This document shows positions 9,665 through 20,543 of a DNA stretch of 64,000 bases, one piece after another. This stretch comes from Isoetes taiwanensis (Eukaryota > Streptophyta > Lycopodiopsida > Isoetales > Isoetaceae), in NCBI GenBank assembly GCA_021234155.1, contig JAJEKV010000036.1, positions 1,496,777 through 1,560,776 on the forward strand, given 5' to 3'. Position 1 is the first letter of the stretch. Every line of letters starts with the position of its first letter. A model generated the notes under the pieces. The model searched no databases and was not told the DNA's origin. It saw only the letters and a program-made list of their open reading frames with translations. Position numbers and translations under genes: made by a program.

Positions 9665-9763
9665 GCATGCTTGTCCTATTGATGAAACCATTTGTATGTT
9701 TGTTTGTGTGATTGGATGCAGCCATATTCTATAATGATAATGGTTGTACATTGGGTTTCCTGG

Positions 9764-9793
9764 GCCTTTCTCGACTCGCGAGTCGAGAAAGGC
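9764..9793. repeat. perfect palindrome, 30 nt
   Basis: Longest member of the family: the 20-nt core flanked by GCCTT on the left and AAGGC on the right. Confidence 0.95.
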
Positions 9794-9889
9794 ACTGTTT
9801 GTCTCGTTGACGAGACCATTTGTATGCTTCCGTGTGTGATTGGATGCAGCCATATTCTAATGAGAATGGTTGTACTTTGACTTTTCCGG

Positions 9890-9917
9890 GCCTTTCTCGA
9901 CGCGAGTCGAGAAAGGC
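9890..9917. repeat. palindrome with central 2-nt loss
   Basis: GCCTTTCTCGA-CGCGAGTCGAGAAAGGC. Same as the 30-nt member but CT is lost from one half next to the centre. Confidence 0.9.
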
Positions 9918-10047
9918 ACTACTTGCCGCGTGATTGGATGCAGTTATATGGAATGAATGTTCTCCATTGTATTTTGAATTCACCATTCTTTTCTTCGTTT
10001 TGACTAATGGCACCGTAATTGTTAATCATAGACTCTCCTTGCTCCAG

Positions 10048-10556
10048 GTGGTTCAGGCACAGATCCCGCACCAGCACAGATCCCGTTCAGGCATCACAGA
10101 GATCGCTCCAGGCGGCACAGATCCCGCTCAAGGCGGCAGAGATACCGTTCTGGCACAGATCCCGCTCACGCTACACTCTTACCCGGCCTTTGGGATAAGG
10201 TTGCTCGTGAATGCAGACGCTATGCACACGCTCGGGATAAAGAAGAGGGGAAGAAATTTGAGACAGTCCAGAAAGCTCAAAGCATCTTTCAAGCATTGCA
10301 TAACATCCACGGAGGTTGGGAAAGGAGCATATTCGATGAAAAGCTGCGGGAGGAGAGTGGAGAAGTCAGGTGGACAGGTCAGCCGGTGGCTCCCGAAAAA
10401 CCTCTTCGTGAGGCATTCCACACTCTTCAGGTTGCCCCCAAGGCTTACAGATGGCATCAAGAAGCCCCGCAAGTTAATCCCCTAAGGTGGACCACCTACC
10501 ACGATGATGTAACTGTAGTGACAGCAAGACCGCCATGGTCTCTGCGTCCGATGTAA
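10048..10556 (+). CDS. Arg/Ser-rich exon, unrecognised protein, 3' terminal
   Basis: Open frame after an acceptor-like CTTGCTCCAG (10038-10047) to a TAA at 10554-10556. It starts GGSGTDPAPAQIP, passes through an Arg/Ser/His-rich run (RDRSRRHRSRSRRQRYRSG) built on a reiterated CAGATCCCGCTC phrase, and continues with an ordinary charged helix region (KEEGKKFETVQKAQSIFQ) and a tail ending in WSLRPM. The RS-like run suggests an RNA-processing factor, but I do not recognise the family. An overlapping frame from 9934 is open too. No upstream exon was found between the phosphatase stop and here. It could be the last exon of the same locus or a separate fragment. Confidence 0.4.
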
Positions 10557-10660
10557 AATACATTGTACCTATTCAATTTATTAATAAAAATTCTTTTTCA
10601 ACTAGAACTTTGGTTTCAATCTTTAATGAATTTCCTTTGTTTGAGTTGTATTGTTCTTGT

Positions 10661-10680
10661 TCTCGACTCGCTATCCGAGA
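10661..10680. repeat. degenerate palindrome
   Basis: TCTCGACTCGCTATCCGAGA. Left half perfect, right half altered. The last member of the family seen in the window. Confidence 0.6.
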
Positions 10681-10699
10681 AAACTGGGAGAAAGCTCGA

Positions 10700-12640
10700 A
10701 CCCACACTAAGAGACAAATATTCGAATTATGGACAGTATTCGAGTCGGAGTTCTCCTTTTTGTGTAAAATAACAGGGTTCCGAAAAAAAGTGGGAATGGA
10801 ATGAGACCCACTTTAATTAAATACGACTTTCCATTATTCTGCTACCTTGCAGTCTCTACAGTATCAGTACAATCAGAATTTAAAATGTGAACTTTAATTT
10901 CAAAGTACAAACTATGAGAATGCATATTAGAATCATACCTAGCAGATGTGATGGGACATGATGCTGTGAATAATGGCATATACATTAAGCAGAGGATAAG
11001 GAGGTAGCCTTCCAATATCACGGAGTCCTCCAGTTAAGATATTAGATTCTAAATTATAGTTTCCAGTCCTATTGCTATCTAAAACAAGGAATTTATCGCG
11101 GCTCGCCGCGAACATTTCTTTGGTTCCAAACTTGTCTAAGTTAGACCCATTATTAAAGTCTAATTTATGCATATGCAACTCATAACAATTGGAATACTAC
11201 TTACCTTCAGTTATTAATTCATCTGGTATAGAGTTTGCAAGAGATGGCATCAACTTCTGCTCATATCGTTGGATTGGAATGCTACCCAATTCTCCTGCAT
11301 TTTCTTGAAATATCTTATGAGCAAATCTTGCTTTCATGTAAGTCATTTGAGATCTGCATTCTACATTGTTGTGCATTTGAAAATATTGCAAGCTTTCTAA
11401 ATAAATAACAATCATCATAAAAAACGAAAAAAAAAAAAGAAAAAAAACGCTTTTGTGGATATAGTGGCTTTGTGGATATATTATTACTTGTCATTGACGA
11501 TATGCATTTGAAGTTTTCTATGTGATTTCAAGGTACTTATTCAAAAGAGATGGACGTTTCTTGTTAGATAAGAAGAGATGGGCATTTCTTCTTAGGTAAG
11601 TTTTGGTAAGTTTTATTGAATATTTTGATATATCTAGTGTCAATGTTTACATGCATTATAATGACGAACGTTGGCATATGATATGTAGCCAGGTTCATTT
11701 GCTGCTTCTTTTCAAGTAATTGTGCATTCACATATTCTATTATGTGCACATTATATACAGCCATGTCTCCATAAAGAAATTCTTATTCTTGCATTGAAAG
11801 GATGCCGCTTCCTTCTGAAGCAACCTATTATGCAAACAACTATTATGCAGCTTTGCTAAAAAGCTGGATGATCACTAAGAGGACGGATTGTATGAAGGCT
11901 GATTCGAATCTCCCAAATTACCATAACAATAATTAAGATAAGATGTAATATATTGCTCTGCAAGACTGTTTTAGCATGGTCGTTTCCATTTCCTGACCGG
12001 ATAGATAGAGCTCGACATCCAATCTTCGGACAGATTGGAGAACGATTTTAGCATGATGTTTTGTGACCAGATACATAGAGCTCAACATCCATTCCACATA
12101 ACCCTTTTGGCTTCCATTGTTGATCTCATTGGTGAAACTGTGATGCAAACCCTTTCGCAAACTGATTTAACCAGGTATGCTAGTACTGGATAGCCTCATT
12201 GAAGCTAAAAGAAAAGAAAGCGCAATAATCAGTTTAGATTCAATGTAGTTTAGTTTCCAAAGAATGTTCTGCTATTTAAACTTGCCTTCAAGGCATCTTG
12301 CAGTTGCATGGAAGGTCACAATGATAGCAATATTTTAACATTAAATATCCCAAATGAAGATGGTACAACATTAGCTGCAACAAACTTCGATATTAAAAGT
12401 GTAAGAATTGCCGGAGGAAATGCTTTAATTAGCCACTACCAGCTGTGTCCATTAAGCCAAATGGAAGAAGAATGTGCAAAAACTGTCTCCAGTGCAAGGC
12501 CATCTTTGGAATTGGCCTGATAACGATGCATATCAGTGAAACAAAATAATCCTTATTTTCATAACAATTCCTCTTTGACCTAAGACAGAAGCCATCCATG
12601 CTTGTCTATTGAGAATGTGCAAATACCTGGAACCAAAGAG
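10700..12640. other. no recognisable gene; short minus-strand coding-like pieces
   Basis: Minus-strand frames at 10939-11178 and 11197-11418 look coding-like (KFLVLDSN; QYFQMHNNVECRSQMTYMK) but match nothing I know. A roughly 65-bp duplicated phrase (TAGAGCTC-ACATCCA) lies at about 11985-12100. The rest is AT-rich. Confidence 0.3.
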
Positions 12641-12654
12641 TAAACTATGTCAGC

Positions 12655-13153
12655 ATTATTCTCGCCAAAGGTATCCATGTAATTCTGCCTCCACGTGATT
12701 TAATGGCTCCCTCTTTAATAAGATCACTCAAAGTAGTATAGAGTATAATGCCTTCATTAAAATCATGCTGGTTCTGGCACCAAAAGACAACTATATCTTT
12801 GAATAGATTCTGCAAAGATTATGTAACCTTCTGCTTGGCATCAAGGAGCATGAGCACCAGGTCCATTTAATCCGTTTGACTTATCAAGCTTAGCGATCAC
12901 TGAATCTTCACGTGCAAAAAAATATTAGTACGCGGAGAATAAACCTGGATTAAAACAAAAAGATCCTGGAATAAAGGAATACTATCCGGCATGGGAACCA
13001 AACAACAACAATGCAGATAGAAAAAAAGGGAGGACTCACCTTGACAGTGCCAATCGACACAAGCTTATGATTAGCAAGAGCTTGCTCTAGAAACATACTA
13101 ACCAAATCGCGTGGCGTTGGGAGATTGTAAAACGCCAGAGCCTTGGGGCCCAT
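12655..13153 (-). pseudogene. fragment of an unrecognised multi-exon gene
   Basis: First exon 13153-13040 starts at ATG (MGPKALAFYNLPTPRDLVSM) and is exactly 38 codons to a good donor (AAG/GTGAGT). Downstream on the same strand, about 12840-12655, is a coherent stretch with LVLMLLDAKQKVT, one in-frame TAA, then LFKDIVVFWCQNQHDF and LYTTLSDLIKEGAIKSRGG. This reads like real protein with a stop. I do not recognise the family. Further exons were not found, so it is probably a gene relic. Confidence 0.4.
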
Positions 13154-13159
13154 CTAATT

Positions 13160-13775
13160 GATGCCTTATAAAAACATAATCAATCCACATCGAACCTGCA
13201 CCAAAACACTAGCTCCCACATCTCTGCTAAAAGGTATTGTCTTCTGAAGGAGCTGTGGTTAATGATGCTGGAGTGACAAGGGGCAGCGCTAGGCAAGGGG
13301 AATCAACTAATGCAACAACATTGTTTGCCGTTTTCTTGGAGCATCAAGGGGCGAGACGCGTCGAGGCAAACTTATTTTCTTTGCTTCAATTTCTATTGCC
13401 CTAAACAAATGTGTGAGATGAGAAGACCAAATAGGAGGAAAACAACTCCGTGCAAAAATATACTACCGGATGATATGTTTTTTGCTACTACCGTATATCA
13501 CCCATGCACGAATAGCTCTATATCCAATAAGGTTGTGAAAAAAAAAATACGACACATATCTCGGAAAAGAACAAGGATGATATATTTAACAAAATTTGGG
13601 CGTATCCGTTTTAATAGATAGTACTTCAAGAACACCATTTCAAGAATATATGTCTTTGTTTGATTCTTCTTGATTGTTATAATTTTTATAAATTTTAATT
13701 ATATAAATTTATTTTTCAATTAAAGTTATAATTGTTATTAAAGAATAAACTTGATTTCAAAACGAATTTTCATTT
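13160..13775. other. no gene seen
   Basis: AT-rich to mixed sequence. A 103-codon plus-strand frame (13310-13621) has no recognisable motif and is probably chance. Confidence 0.3.
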
Positions 13776-14184
13776 GAATCTATTTAGAATTAGACATTTC
13801 AGGAATACAAAAGTTTCAATTTGTAGTGATTTAACAGATTTGAAATTCAGCAATCATGATAATTAAATGAAATCTGATGGTTTGATAAGCGATTGACTTA
13901 AAACTATTATTAGAATTTAATAATTTACAAACTTTTACACTTTTAAAAATATTTTAAGAAAAGTTTTAGGTCGAAATTAATTAAATGATATAAAATTATT
14001 GGTTTAATAATAACTATTGAATAATTTATTATTGATGAAAATAAAATATATTGACATTTAATCAATAATAAACTATTTATTGTTTATTATACATAAACGT
14101 AATCATTTAATTAAATTCAATCTAATTTTTTTTTAAATATTTTGAAAAGAATAGTATTTTAATTATACGGATTTGGCTTAGACG
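13776..14184. repeat. AT-rich repeat X, copy 1, with an empty Helitron target
   Basis: Runs from AGACATTTCAGGAATACAAAAG to TTTGGCTTAGAC. Other copies lie at 14872-15127 and, split by the Helitron, at about 25080-25162 plus 29650-29690. The join GAAAAGAA/TAGTATTTT at 14151/14152 is the unoccupied version of the site the Helitron has entered in the third copy. Confidence 0.85.
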
Positions 14185-14196
14185 AACCTTTGGAGT

Positions 14197-14875
14197 TTAT
14201 CGCCAAACAATATGAGGTAGTTTTAGTACACTTATTTCTATCATTTTCTCTAGATTGTTGACCATAAACCACATTAAATGGTCAAACCAGATAATATTAT
14301 CAGAACATTTCTCATCACATACCTTGTCGCAGTCACACTTGAAGAAGGGACAGTAAGTCCTAAAGATCCTCATGAGGTAAAAATTGTTTCTCTTTTCCTC
14401 GATTTTAGCCATATGGCCTTTTTGACCGATATAAAGAGCAGTGTCAATCTGACATGTCTTATTCAGTAATTCAAGATCAAAGGGCAACCTAATGTCAATC
14501 TTCCTGATATGCTTTGTAAAAGCAATAGCATCAGCTTCAGCTTTTAACACTTCCTCCTTTTTAAGCCGTGCAAGTAGGACCCATGACTCCTTACTGATAG
14601 GGGCAATAATTCCTAAGTTCTTGCTGGACCAGAGAGTCTGTCCAAATTGCTCACCATGAATTTCAACGTTTCTGCTTGACATAATAGGGAATGCCCCACA
14701 ATTAAAGAAGTTGAATTCCTTGAGACTGTATTCATCCAATACTTCCCTTATCTTACTTTCATCATTAGCATCATACAATTCAGGTTCTTCAACTTTATTA
14801 TTATCAAAAGGCCCGTTCTCAGCTAATACATCAATATCAAATAAACAATTGTCAAGGGTAGCTGGTAGGTCGTCT
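14197..14875 (-). CDS. hypothetical ORF between two copies of repeat X
   Basis: The frame is open on the minus strand from about 14875 to a stop at 14197, about 225 codons, with an internal ATG at 14778. It has no visible start inside the repeat boundary. It contains a Cys cluster (CPFFKCDCDKVCDEKC, about 14340-14300) and a helical Lys/Glu region. I do not recognise it. It is flanked on both sides by the CTTAGAC phrase of repeat X, so it looks like a gene piece inserted between or into repeat units. Confidence 0.35.
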
Positions 14876-15127
14876 TAGACATTTCAAGAATATAAAAGTT
14901 TCAATTTGTAGTGATTAACAAATTTAAAATTTAGCAATCATGATAATTAAATGAAATCTGATGGTCTGATAAGCGATTGACTTAAAACTATTATTAGAAT
15001 TTCATAATTTACAAACTTTTACAGTTTTAAAAATAGTTTAAGAAAACGAAATTAATTAAATAATATAAAGTTATTGGTTTAATAATAACTATCGAATAAT
15101 TTTTGTTGATGAAATAAAATATCTAGC
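14872..15127. repeat. AT-rich repeat X, copy 2 (truncated)
   Basis: Aligns with 13776-14035 with scattered changes. It stops where copy 1 reads AAATAAAATATATTGAC. Confidence 0.85.
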
Positions 15128-15725
15128 ATAATAACAGGGGTTTTTTTTTATGTTTTTGTACAATTTTTACTAAGGTTTTTCTATGATTTCGGTGCTGTAT
15201 TTGATAAGGTATACTAAATAGTATTTCTAGAGTGCGCCCTTTCTGGATCCTTGATTTTTGTGGCACTTTTCAATGGTCACCTATGAATATTCATTAAGCA
15301 TGCAAGGGTCGAGTAATGTATTTTAGGGTTCTTTGCATTTGTGCCTCTGTTTAGGGTTCTATGGTACACGGCCCGGATCTGTGCCAAGGAGGTGAGCAAA
15401 CAAACCAGCTTTCTTTTGAACCTCGATTTGCCCTTTCGTTGCTAGTTGGTGCAGAGCTTCTGCAAGGAGCAAGGAAATAGGGGTGTTTGAGATATTCCAC
15501 ATAACCATGCTTTTCCATCCCAGCTGTGTGCAGCCTGTATCTTTTAGGGCAAGCGTTTCTTCTCCGATGGAGGGCGGCAGTGAAGATCCTACTATAAAAT
15601 GGAGCTCCATTTCTATCAAGGTAACTCGCTATACATACTTGTTTCATCCTGCATTCACTTTTCTCAAGCTTTTGGTTGCAAAATGGCCTTCCGTATCTGT
15701 TTTTGGTAGCTCTAATCTATGCTCT

Positions 15726-16143
15726 GTGTTTGCCTCCGACGCTAGACTCTCTTGTCATCGCCATCTTTCTGAACTTGTTCAGCAACCTTCTGTAGTTCTG
15801 AACTACCACAAAGGTCCTCTTTTGGCCAGAAAAAGGCCTCTTAATGTTTATCTCATCTGGTATGGATCCTTCACCCCTGCCAAAGAGCCGTAGTCAAGGA
15901 TTTCCTTACTTTTTTCAACTCAGCCGATGAGAAAATGCCTTCTGTTAGCTCATGGTGGAAAAAGATCAGCCGTTACAAGAACACCGCCGTTTTAGAATCA
16001 TGGTTCAAGATCCACGCAGAATATTTGAGTTGTTTACTCAAACAGAAGTTGTCACCGCCAAAGATCAACGGTTCTATTCTCTTTATGCTCGCCCCCTTCG
16101 AAGTTTGCCGCCCTTGTTCAAGCAAATTTAACCCCTCGCAATA
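15726..16143 (+). pseudogene. EXORDIUM-like (PHI-1 family) fragment, frameshifted
   Basis: First frame encodes LVQQPSVVLNYHKGPLL and VYLIWYGSFTPAKEP, the conserved start of EXORDIUM/EXL proteins (YHNGPLL, NLIWYGxFTP). After a one-base slip at about 15889 the second frame continues with VKDFLTFFNS, PSVSSWWKKISRYKN and AVLESW, again typical. The C-terminal two thirds are missing. These are secreted cell-wall proteins linked to brassinosteroid-dependent growth. The copy is clearly broken. Confidence 0.65.
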
Positions 16144-16583
16144 GGTACCTTCCGTGAGCTCGGATTGATGGCATATCATCCATGCAATTCAATAAATCTT
16201 GCAGAATATCTTGCTCCATCTCACCGGTATGTTCGCCTCTTTTCACATTAACAACGGTTGGGTGCTCTCGCTTTCGTTACAAGGTAAAGACGTGTTTGGA
16301 CTATCTTCCCCGCAGGACATGTGTTTTGGTTGATGTTTATTAAAGAAATGCCAGCTGAAATTTAAACGCTAGCAGAAACACCATGACCTTAACTTCATTT
16401 GTGATCTGGAAATAGGCATCGAGATACTTCTGGATGCTGTAAGGGCCAGCCTCACATCCATAGCAGGCATCCAAAGTTCTTTTCAACAAGAAATTCGTGC
16501 TATGATATCCTTTTACAGTCGGCTCTTGCTTTCACAGGCTATGGCTTTGGCTAAGACATGGGATATGGAAACCCTGCATAAAT

Positions 16584-16905
16584 TTGGCTCTAAACCATGC
16601 ATGCACTACTGCTTTAGGCAATGGTAGTTCTAGCTTCATGGGAACTGCCATGTTGGGCTTCGATGAACAAGCTTCAAGAACATCATCAAGCAACCAGAGC
16701 TCTAAATTTCAAAAGCGAGAAGGATTAAGAATTGTATGTGCATATGAAAAGATTCTGATTGCAAATAGATCCGCATTATGAGAGCGGTCCATGAATTAGG
16801 TATTCCTTGTGTAGCAGTTTATTCAACGATAGACAGATGGGCCTTGCATGTGCAGCTTGTAGATGATGCGAAGCCAGAGATTGGGAGGCTCCTAGCAATA
16901 AATCG
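16584..16905 (+). pseudogene. plastid biotin carboxylase (CAC2-like) 5' exon relic
   Basis: Encodes a Ser-rich transit-peptide-like start (TALGNGSSSFMGTAM), then LRIVCAYEKILIANR, the N-terminal ATP-grasp motif of biotin carboxylase. After a short deletion and frame slip at about 16771 it continues with MRAVHELGIPCVAVYSTID, then after another one-base loss near 16888 with IGEAPSNKS. It ends at a donor-like GTAAGC at 16906. The family provides the ATP-dependent carboxylation of biotin in plastid acetyl-CoA carboxylase. At least two frameshifts make it a pseudogene; the retained donor says it is not a processed copy. Confidence 0.8.
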
Positions 16906-17879
16906 TAAGCCTTTCTAGATCATTGCACTTGCTAAAATATTGACGCAGTTAATATTGGCGTATCAAGGCTCATGTAATTGGCAATTGTAAGTCTTCAAAA
17001 GTAAGCGAAGGCCCAAATGTGAGTTACCCTAAAACTTATACTAATTTGTCTCAATCATTGTATGGTAACTAAACATTGCATTGGTGATTTGATGCTATTA
17101 AATAGGATGTAGCTATCCTTGATTATTCTTACTGCTAAGATCATTTCTTTTGTTTTTCTTTTGTTTTTACAGCCCAACAGTATTTACATTATGGGGGGCA
17201 AGGCTTGTTCTTCCTGCTGTAGTTTCAACGCCAAACGATTTACTACCTGTGTTAAGTTCTTGTTGGAAATGGCCTCTTCCTCATCTCAGACAAAAGTTAG
17301 TATAAGTGAATTGAGACTGTGATAGGCTAAAAAAATTAAGCAAGAGTGATTCTTTCACATGTTGTTGTATTTAACTGGCACATTAAGTATGATCTCATCA
17401 AACTTTTTCAAAAGATGTCCTGCAGCGTTTTACTAATGTACACTACATTAGCATCATATACAATTGGCACTAATTATATAAGCAGCAACAGGGTTATTTT
17501 GACAACAAACTTAAATATAGTAAAATTGATCATTTCTTGTGGATTAATATGAGAAACCATTTTATGTTATGCTTGCAATAGAGAAGAATATCTTCTATTT
17601 TTCAAACAATTATTCTACCTCCCTTTTCTTTTTGCTTTCACTTTATTGTAATGATTTTTGGGCGCTTTCATTGCTGACAGCTTGGCCACTGCACCTAGTT
17701 ATATGATGGCTTCGTAAAGTTTGAATTTTGCCGTCTAGGCTTCTATCTTGTAATTAGATTACATGCACAAGTGTTTCTCATGTTATTACATGCATAAGTG
17801 TTTGTAAAATTGGTACGTGAAGTTATGTCATCCATAGTGCCCGAAGGCCTTTATTAGGGCCCGAAGGGCCCAAAATTTT
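16906..17879. other. no gene seen
   Basis: AT-rich, intron-like sequence after the biotin carboxylase relic. A short GC inverted repeat (GGGCCCGAAGGGCCC) lies at about 17857-17871. Confidence 0.4.
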
Positions 17880-18553
17880 TTTATTAATATAAATATATAG
17901 CATAATAACAACCAACACATCATTACAATCAACATTAATTAACACAAACCATTACATCCAACACATTTAAATTAGCATCCCCCTAAAACCCCCTTTGGTT
18001 TTGGGTGCATATTCCTACGGGGGTTCGGGTGAGGCGTGAGAGCCCCTAAAACTTACAATACATGTATAAAATTAACACCATTAAGTACATTCCCTCAAAC
18101 CTTATAGTATTTTGCAAACCTCAATATACAGTATACAAAAACTTGTACTGGTATACCCCACAAACGAGGATAAAGGGGTAATATGTCCGGATCCGAATAA
18201 AGGGAAAATATGCCTCGGCGCCCGTGAATAAAAGGTGAATATCCTTGATCAGGACCGGGTACTCGTTTTGTGGGGTATATACCAAGACAAGTTTTTGTAT
18301 ATCAGATATTGAGGTTTGCAAAATACTATAAGGTTTGAGGGAATGTACTTAATGGTGTTAATTTTATACATGTATTGTAAGTTTTTAGGGGCTCTCGCTG
18401 CCCTACGTAACCCCCCGTGTGAATATGCACCCAAAACAAAGGGGGTTTAGGGGGATGTTAATTTAAATGTGTTGGATGTAATGGTTTGTGTTAATTAATG
18501 TTGATTTTAATGATGCGTTGATTGTTATTATGCTATATATTTATATTAATAAA
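17880..18553. mobile_element. 674-bp long inverted-repeat (foldback/MITE-like) element
   Basis: The arms 17880-18168 and 18262-18553 are reverse complements with scattered mismatches and small gaps. The outer ends are TTATTAATATAAATATATAG and its complement, and the inner ends are ACAAACGAG and CTCGTTTTGT. The loop is about 93 bases. No coding frame. I could not identify a convincing target duplication in the AT-rich flanks, so the superfamily is open. Confidence 0.85.
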
Positions 18554-19440
18554 TAAATATTAATATTAATATACAAGTCTTTGTACTATAAATGGGTCTA
18601 TGAACTATGGTTTACGAAATCTGGGAACAAAATCCAAGATTAAGAGTGACAGGAATGGTAGCATGCATCCGGTCCAAAGTCATGAAGTTTTAAGCTAAAC
18701 CCTTTGCTTGATGGCCATTCAATCGAGCTCATCGTTGTTTATTAGATGGAGACTTGCATCTGATCACTCTACGATAACGAAGCAAACTTTGTCTATAATC
18801 CTATTGGGTACAGCTTTATTCGAGGTGTCTTTGGCTCAGCAAAATTAAATTCTCCTCTAACAATGAGCATAGATATTTGGTAAACAATCTACATGCATCC
18901 ACAACGTCATTGATAAACAAACTCTGATAAATATTTTGTTCCCTGCTTATGAACTTCATTTATTGTCTTATTCTTCTTGATGCGTATCCAATTTTATTCG
19001 AGGCAAATTCAACAATCGTACCAAATGTACAAACAAAAAGCTTGTCCTTGACTCCTGGGTGAATTAGTTTTGGCTTTCTCAGGAACACTCGATGATAGAC
19101 ATTTCTGTATAGTTATACACTATTCGTAGTTGGAAGGTGCATTTTGTACTCCATGAACTATACGAACATCTGGGAATAAAATCCTCTACCTATATTAATA
19201 TGCGTTGTAAGGCCCCAGAATATCATGTCTTACAATTTTGACAATGCTCTAATCCTTGCTTTATGATTACTCTACCATTGGGTCTTCTCAACCAATTCCC
19301 TTCGCCATTATGCTTTTGATATCTCAAGCTCTTCCATATACCGACAATTCAATCCTCCCATCATCTACCATGTCATGTTCATCTTAAGATGGTGGTCCCA
19401 TTATACATGCTCTTAATACACTCTTAGCCACAATGAACTG
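18554..19440. other. no gene seen
   Basis: AT-rich, no frame or repeat of note. Confidence 0.35.
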
Positions 19441-19442
19441 TG

Positions 19443-19550
19443 GCTGTAACTATAACGGTCCTAAGGTAACGAAATTCTTTGTCGGGCCGCACAAAAGGCG
19501 TTACAATCTGGGCACTATCTCGGAGAGAGTCTCGGTGAAATACACATGCC
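19443..19550 (+). rRNA. organellar-type 23S rRNA fragment (pseudogene scrap)
   Basis: Contains AACTATAACGGTCCTAAGG, then AACGAAATTCTTTGTCGGG, GGGCACTATCTCGGAGAGAG and TCTCGGTGAAATACACATG. This is the highly conserved domain IV region of bacterial-type 23S rRNA around the E. coli 1930-2030 segment, as found in plastids and plant mitochondria. It is not the cytosolic 25S version. About 12 bases are missing after GTCGGG, and several substitutions show it is a nuclear relic. I cannot tell plastid from mitochondrial origin. Confidence 0.85.
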
Positions 19551-19559
19551 AAAAGACAC

Positions 19560-20311
19560 AATCCACGTATGTACATAATGTGCTAGAATCATAGAACATG
19601 AATACAAAAAATTGATATGTTTGGCCCAGTTTGAGCATTTCACCTTGTACATTTTGAATCTCCTGCCAATATTCGTTAGGAGACTTTGAGAATGGTATCA
19701 GGGAGTTGTCTATCAAGAATATACCTTGCAGACAAGTACACAGCTGCATACAACTTCTCTTGGTGGTCCTACATTTATGATGCTCCTACAATTCTACTAT
19801 AATTTGCTCTTGCTATTTTTGCAAATGTATGTCACTAGATGCACAATGATTTGGTTAAAGTAAAAGAATTTAGTTGGTATTCCACAAGCTCCTTGCACTG
19901 CATATTCTAAAGGTAATATGTTATTGAAATGCATACTCGTCACTCTATTCAAAACTACTCCTAAAAAAATAGGCATCCAAATATAGAGTGACTTGAAAAT
20001 TGCAAAGGGTTGAACCTTGCACAATCCATCTCTTCTACAAAATGCTTGAGTTATTATTCAAAAAAAAGAGATGTTACACATGCAATGAGAGGTTATGCAA
20101 TTTGTACATGCTTGACAAATTTGCAGGACTTAAAATCATTACCAGGTCAAATGTTTCACATCCAAAGGTTCCTTAGATCAAATGTTTTGCATTCATAGCT
20201 AAGGACCTGAATGGCTTTGAATAGCTTCAATACTTGCTCCTGACACAATTCTGAATGTGTGCAAACTTTTGTTCAAAACTTTAGTATAGACAACTACCGT
20301 CACCACAAAGA
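19560..20311. other. no gene seen
   Basis: AT-rich sequence after the rRNA scrap with no recognisable coding segment. Confidence 0.3.
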
Positions 20312-20543
20312 ATGGCACCTACGTATACAACATCCAAAGTTCAAAAAAATGTCAAAATCTTGCCTTTGCAAAAGATAAACTCATGCCTCAACTTTAAAAA
20401 TAAAGGTGCAAGCAATAGTTCTTTTAATACAAAATGGCACCTACGTGTACATCCAAAGTTCAAACAATTGTCAAAATCTTGCCTTTGCAAAAGACAAACT
20501 CATGCCTCAATCTTAAAAATAAAGGTGCAAGCAATAGTTCTTT
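20312..20543 (+). repeat. 122-bp tandem duplication
   Basis: Units begin ATGGCACCTACGT at 20312 and 20434 and are nearly identical, including CTTGCCTTTGCAAAAGA and AAAAATAAAGGTGCAAGC. The second unit lacks a few terminal bases. Confidence 0.9.

Larger units (their letters stand above)
9617..9960 (+). repeat. 126-127 bp tandem repeat, three copies, each with a palindrome
   Basis: Units start at TTGTACATTG-like sequence at 9617, 9744 and 9870. Each carries one palindrome and the phrase GATTGGATGCAGCCATATTCT. The array lies directly after the phosphatase stop codon, in what would be its 3' untranslated region. Confidence 0.9.

Noticed and set aside
1-9917. Regularly spaced palindromes resembling a CRISPR array
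   Set aside because: Spacers are not unique unit-length sequences, there are no cas genes, and the setting is a plant nuclear gene. The spacing comes from 302- and 126-bp tandem units.
19501-20024. Minus-strand frames next to the rRNA scrap as genes
   Set aside because: The first overlaps conserved 23S rRNA sequence in antisense; the second has no motif.
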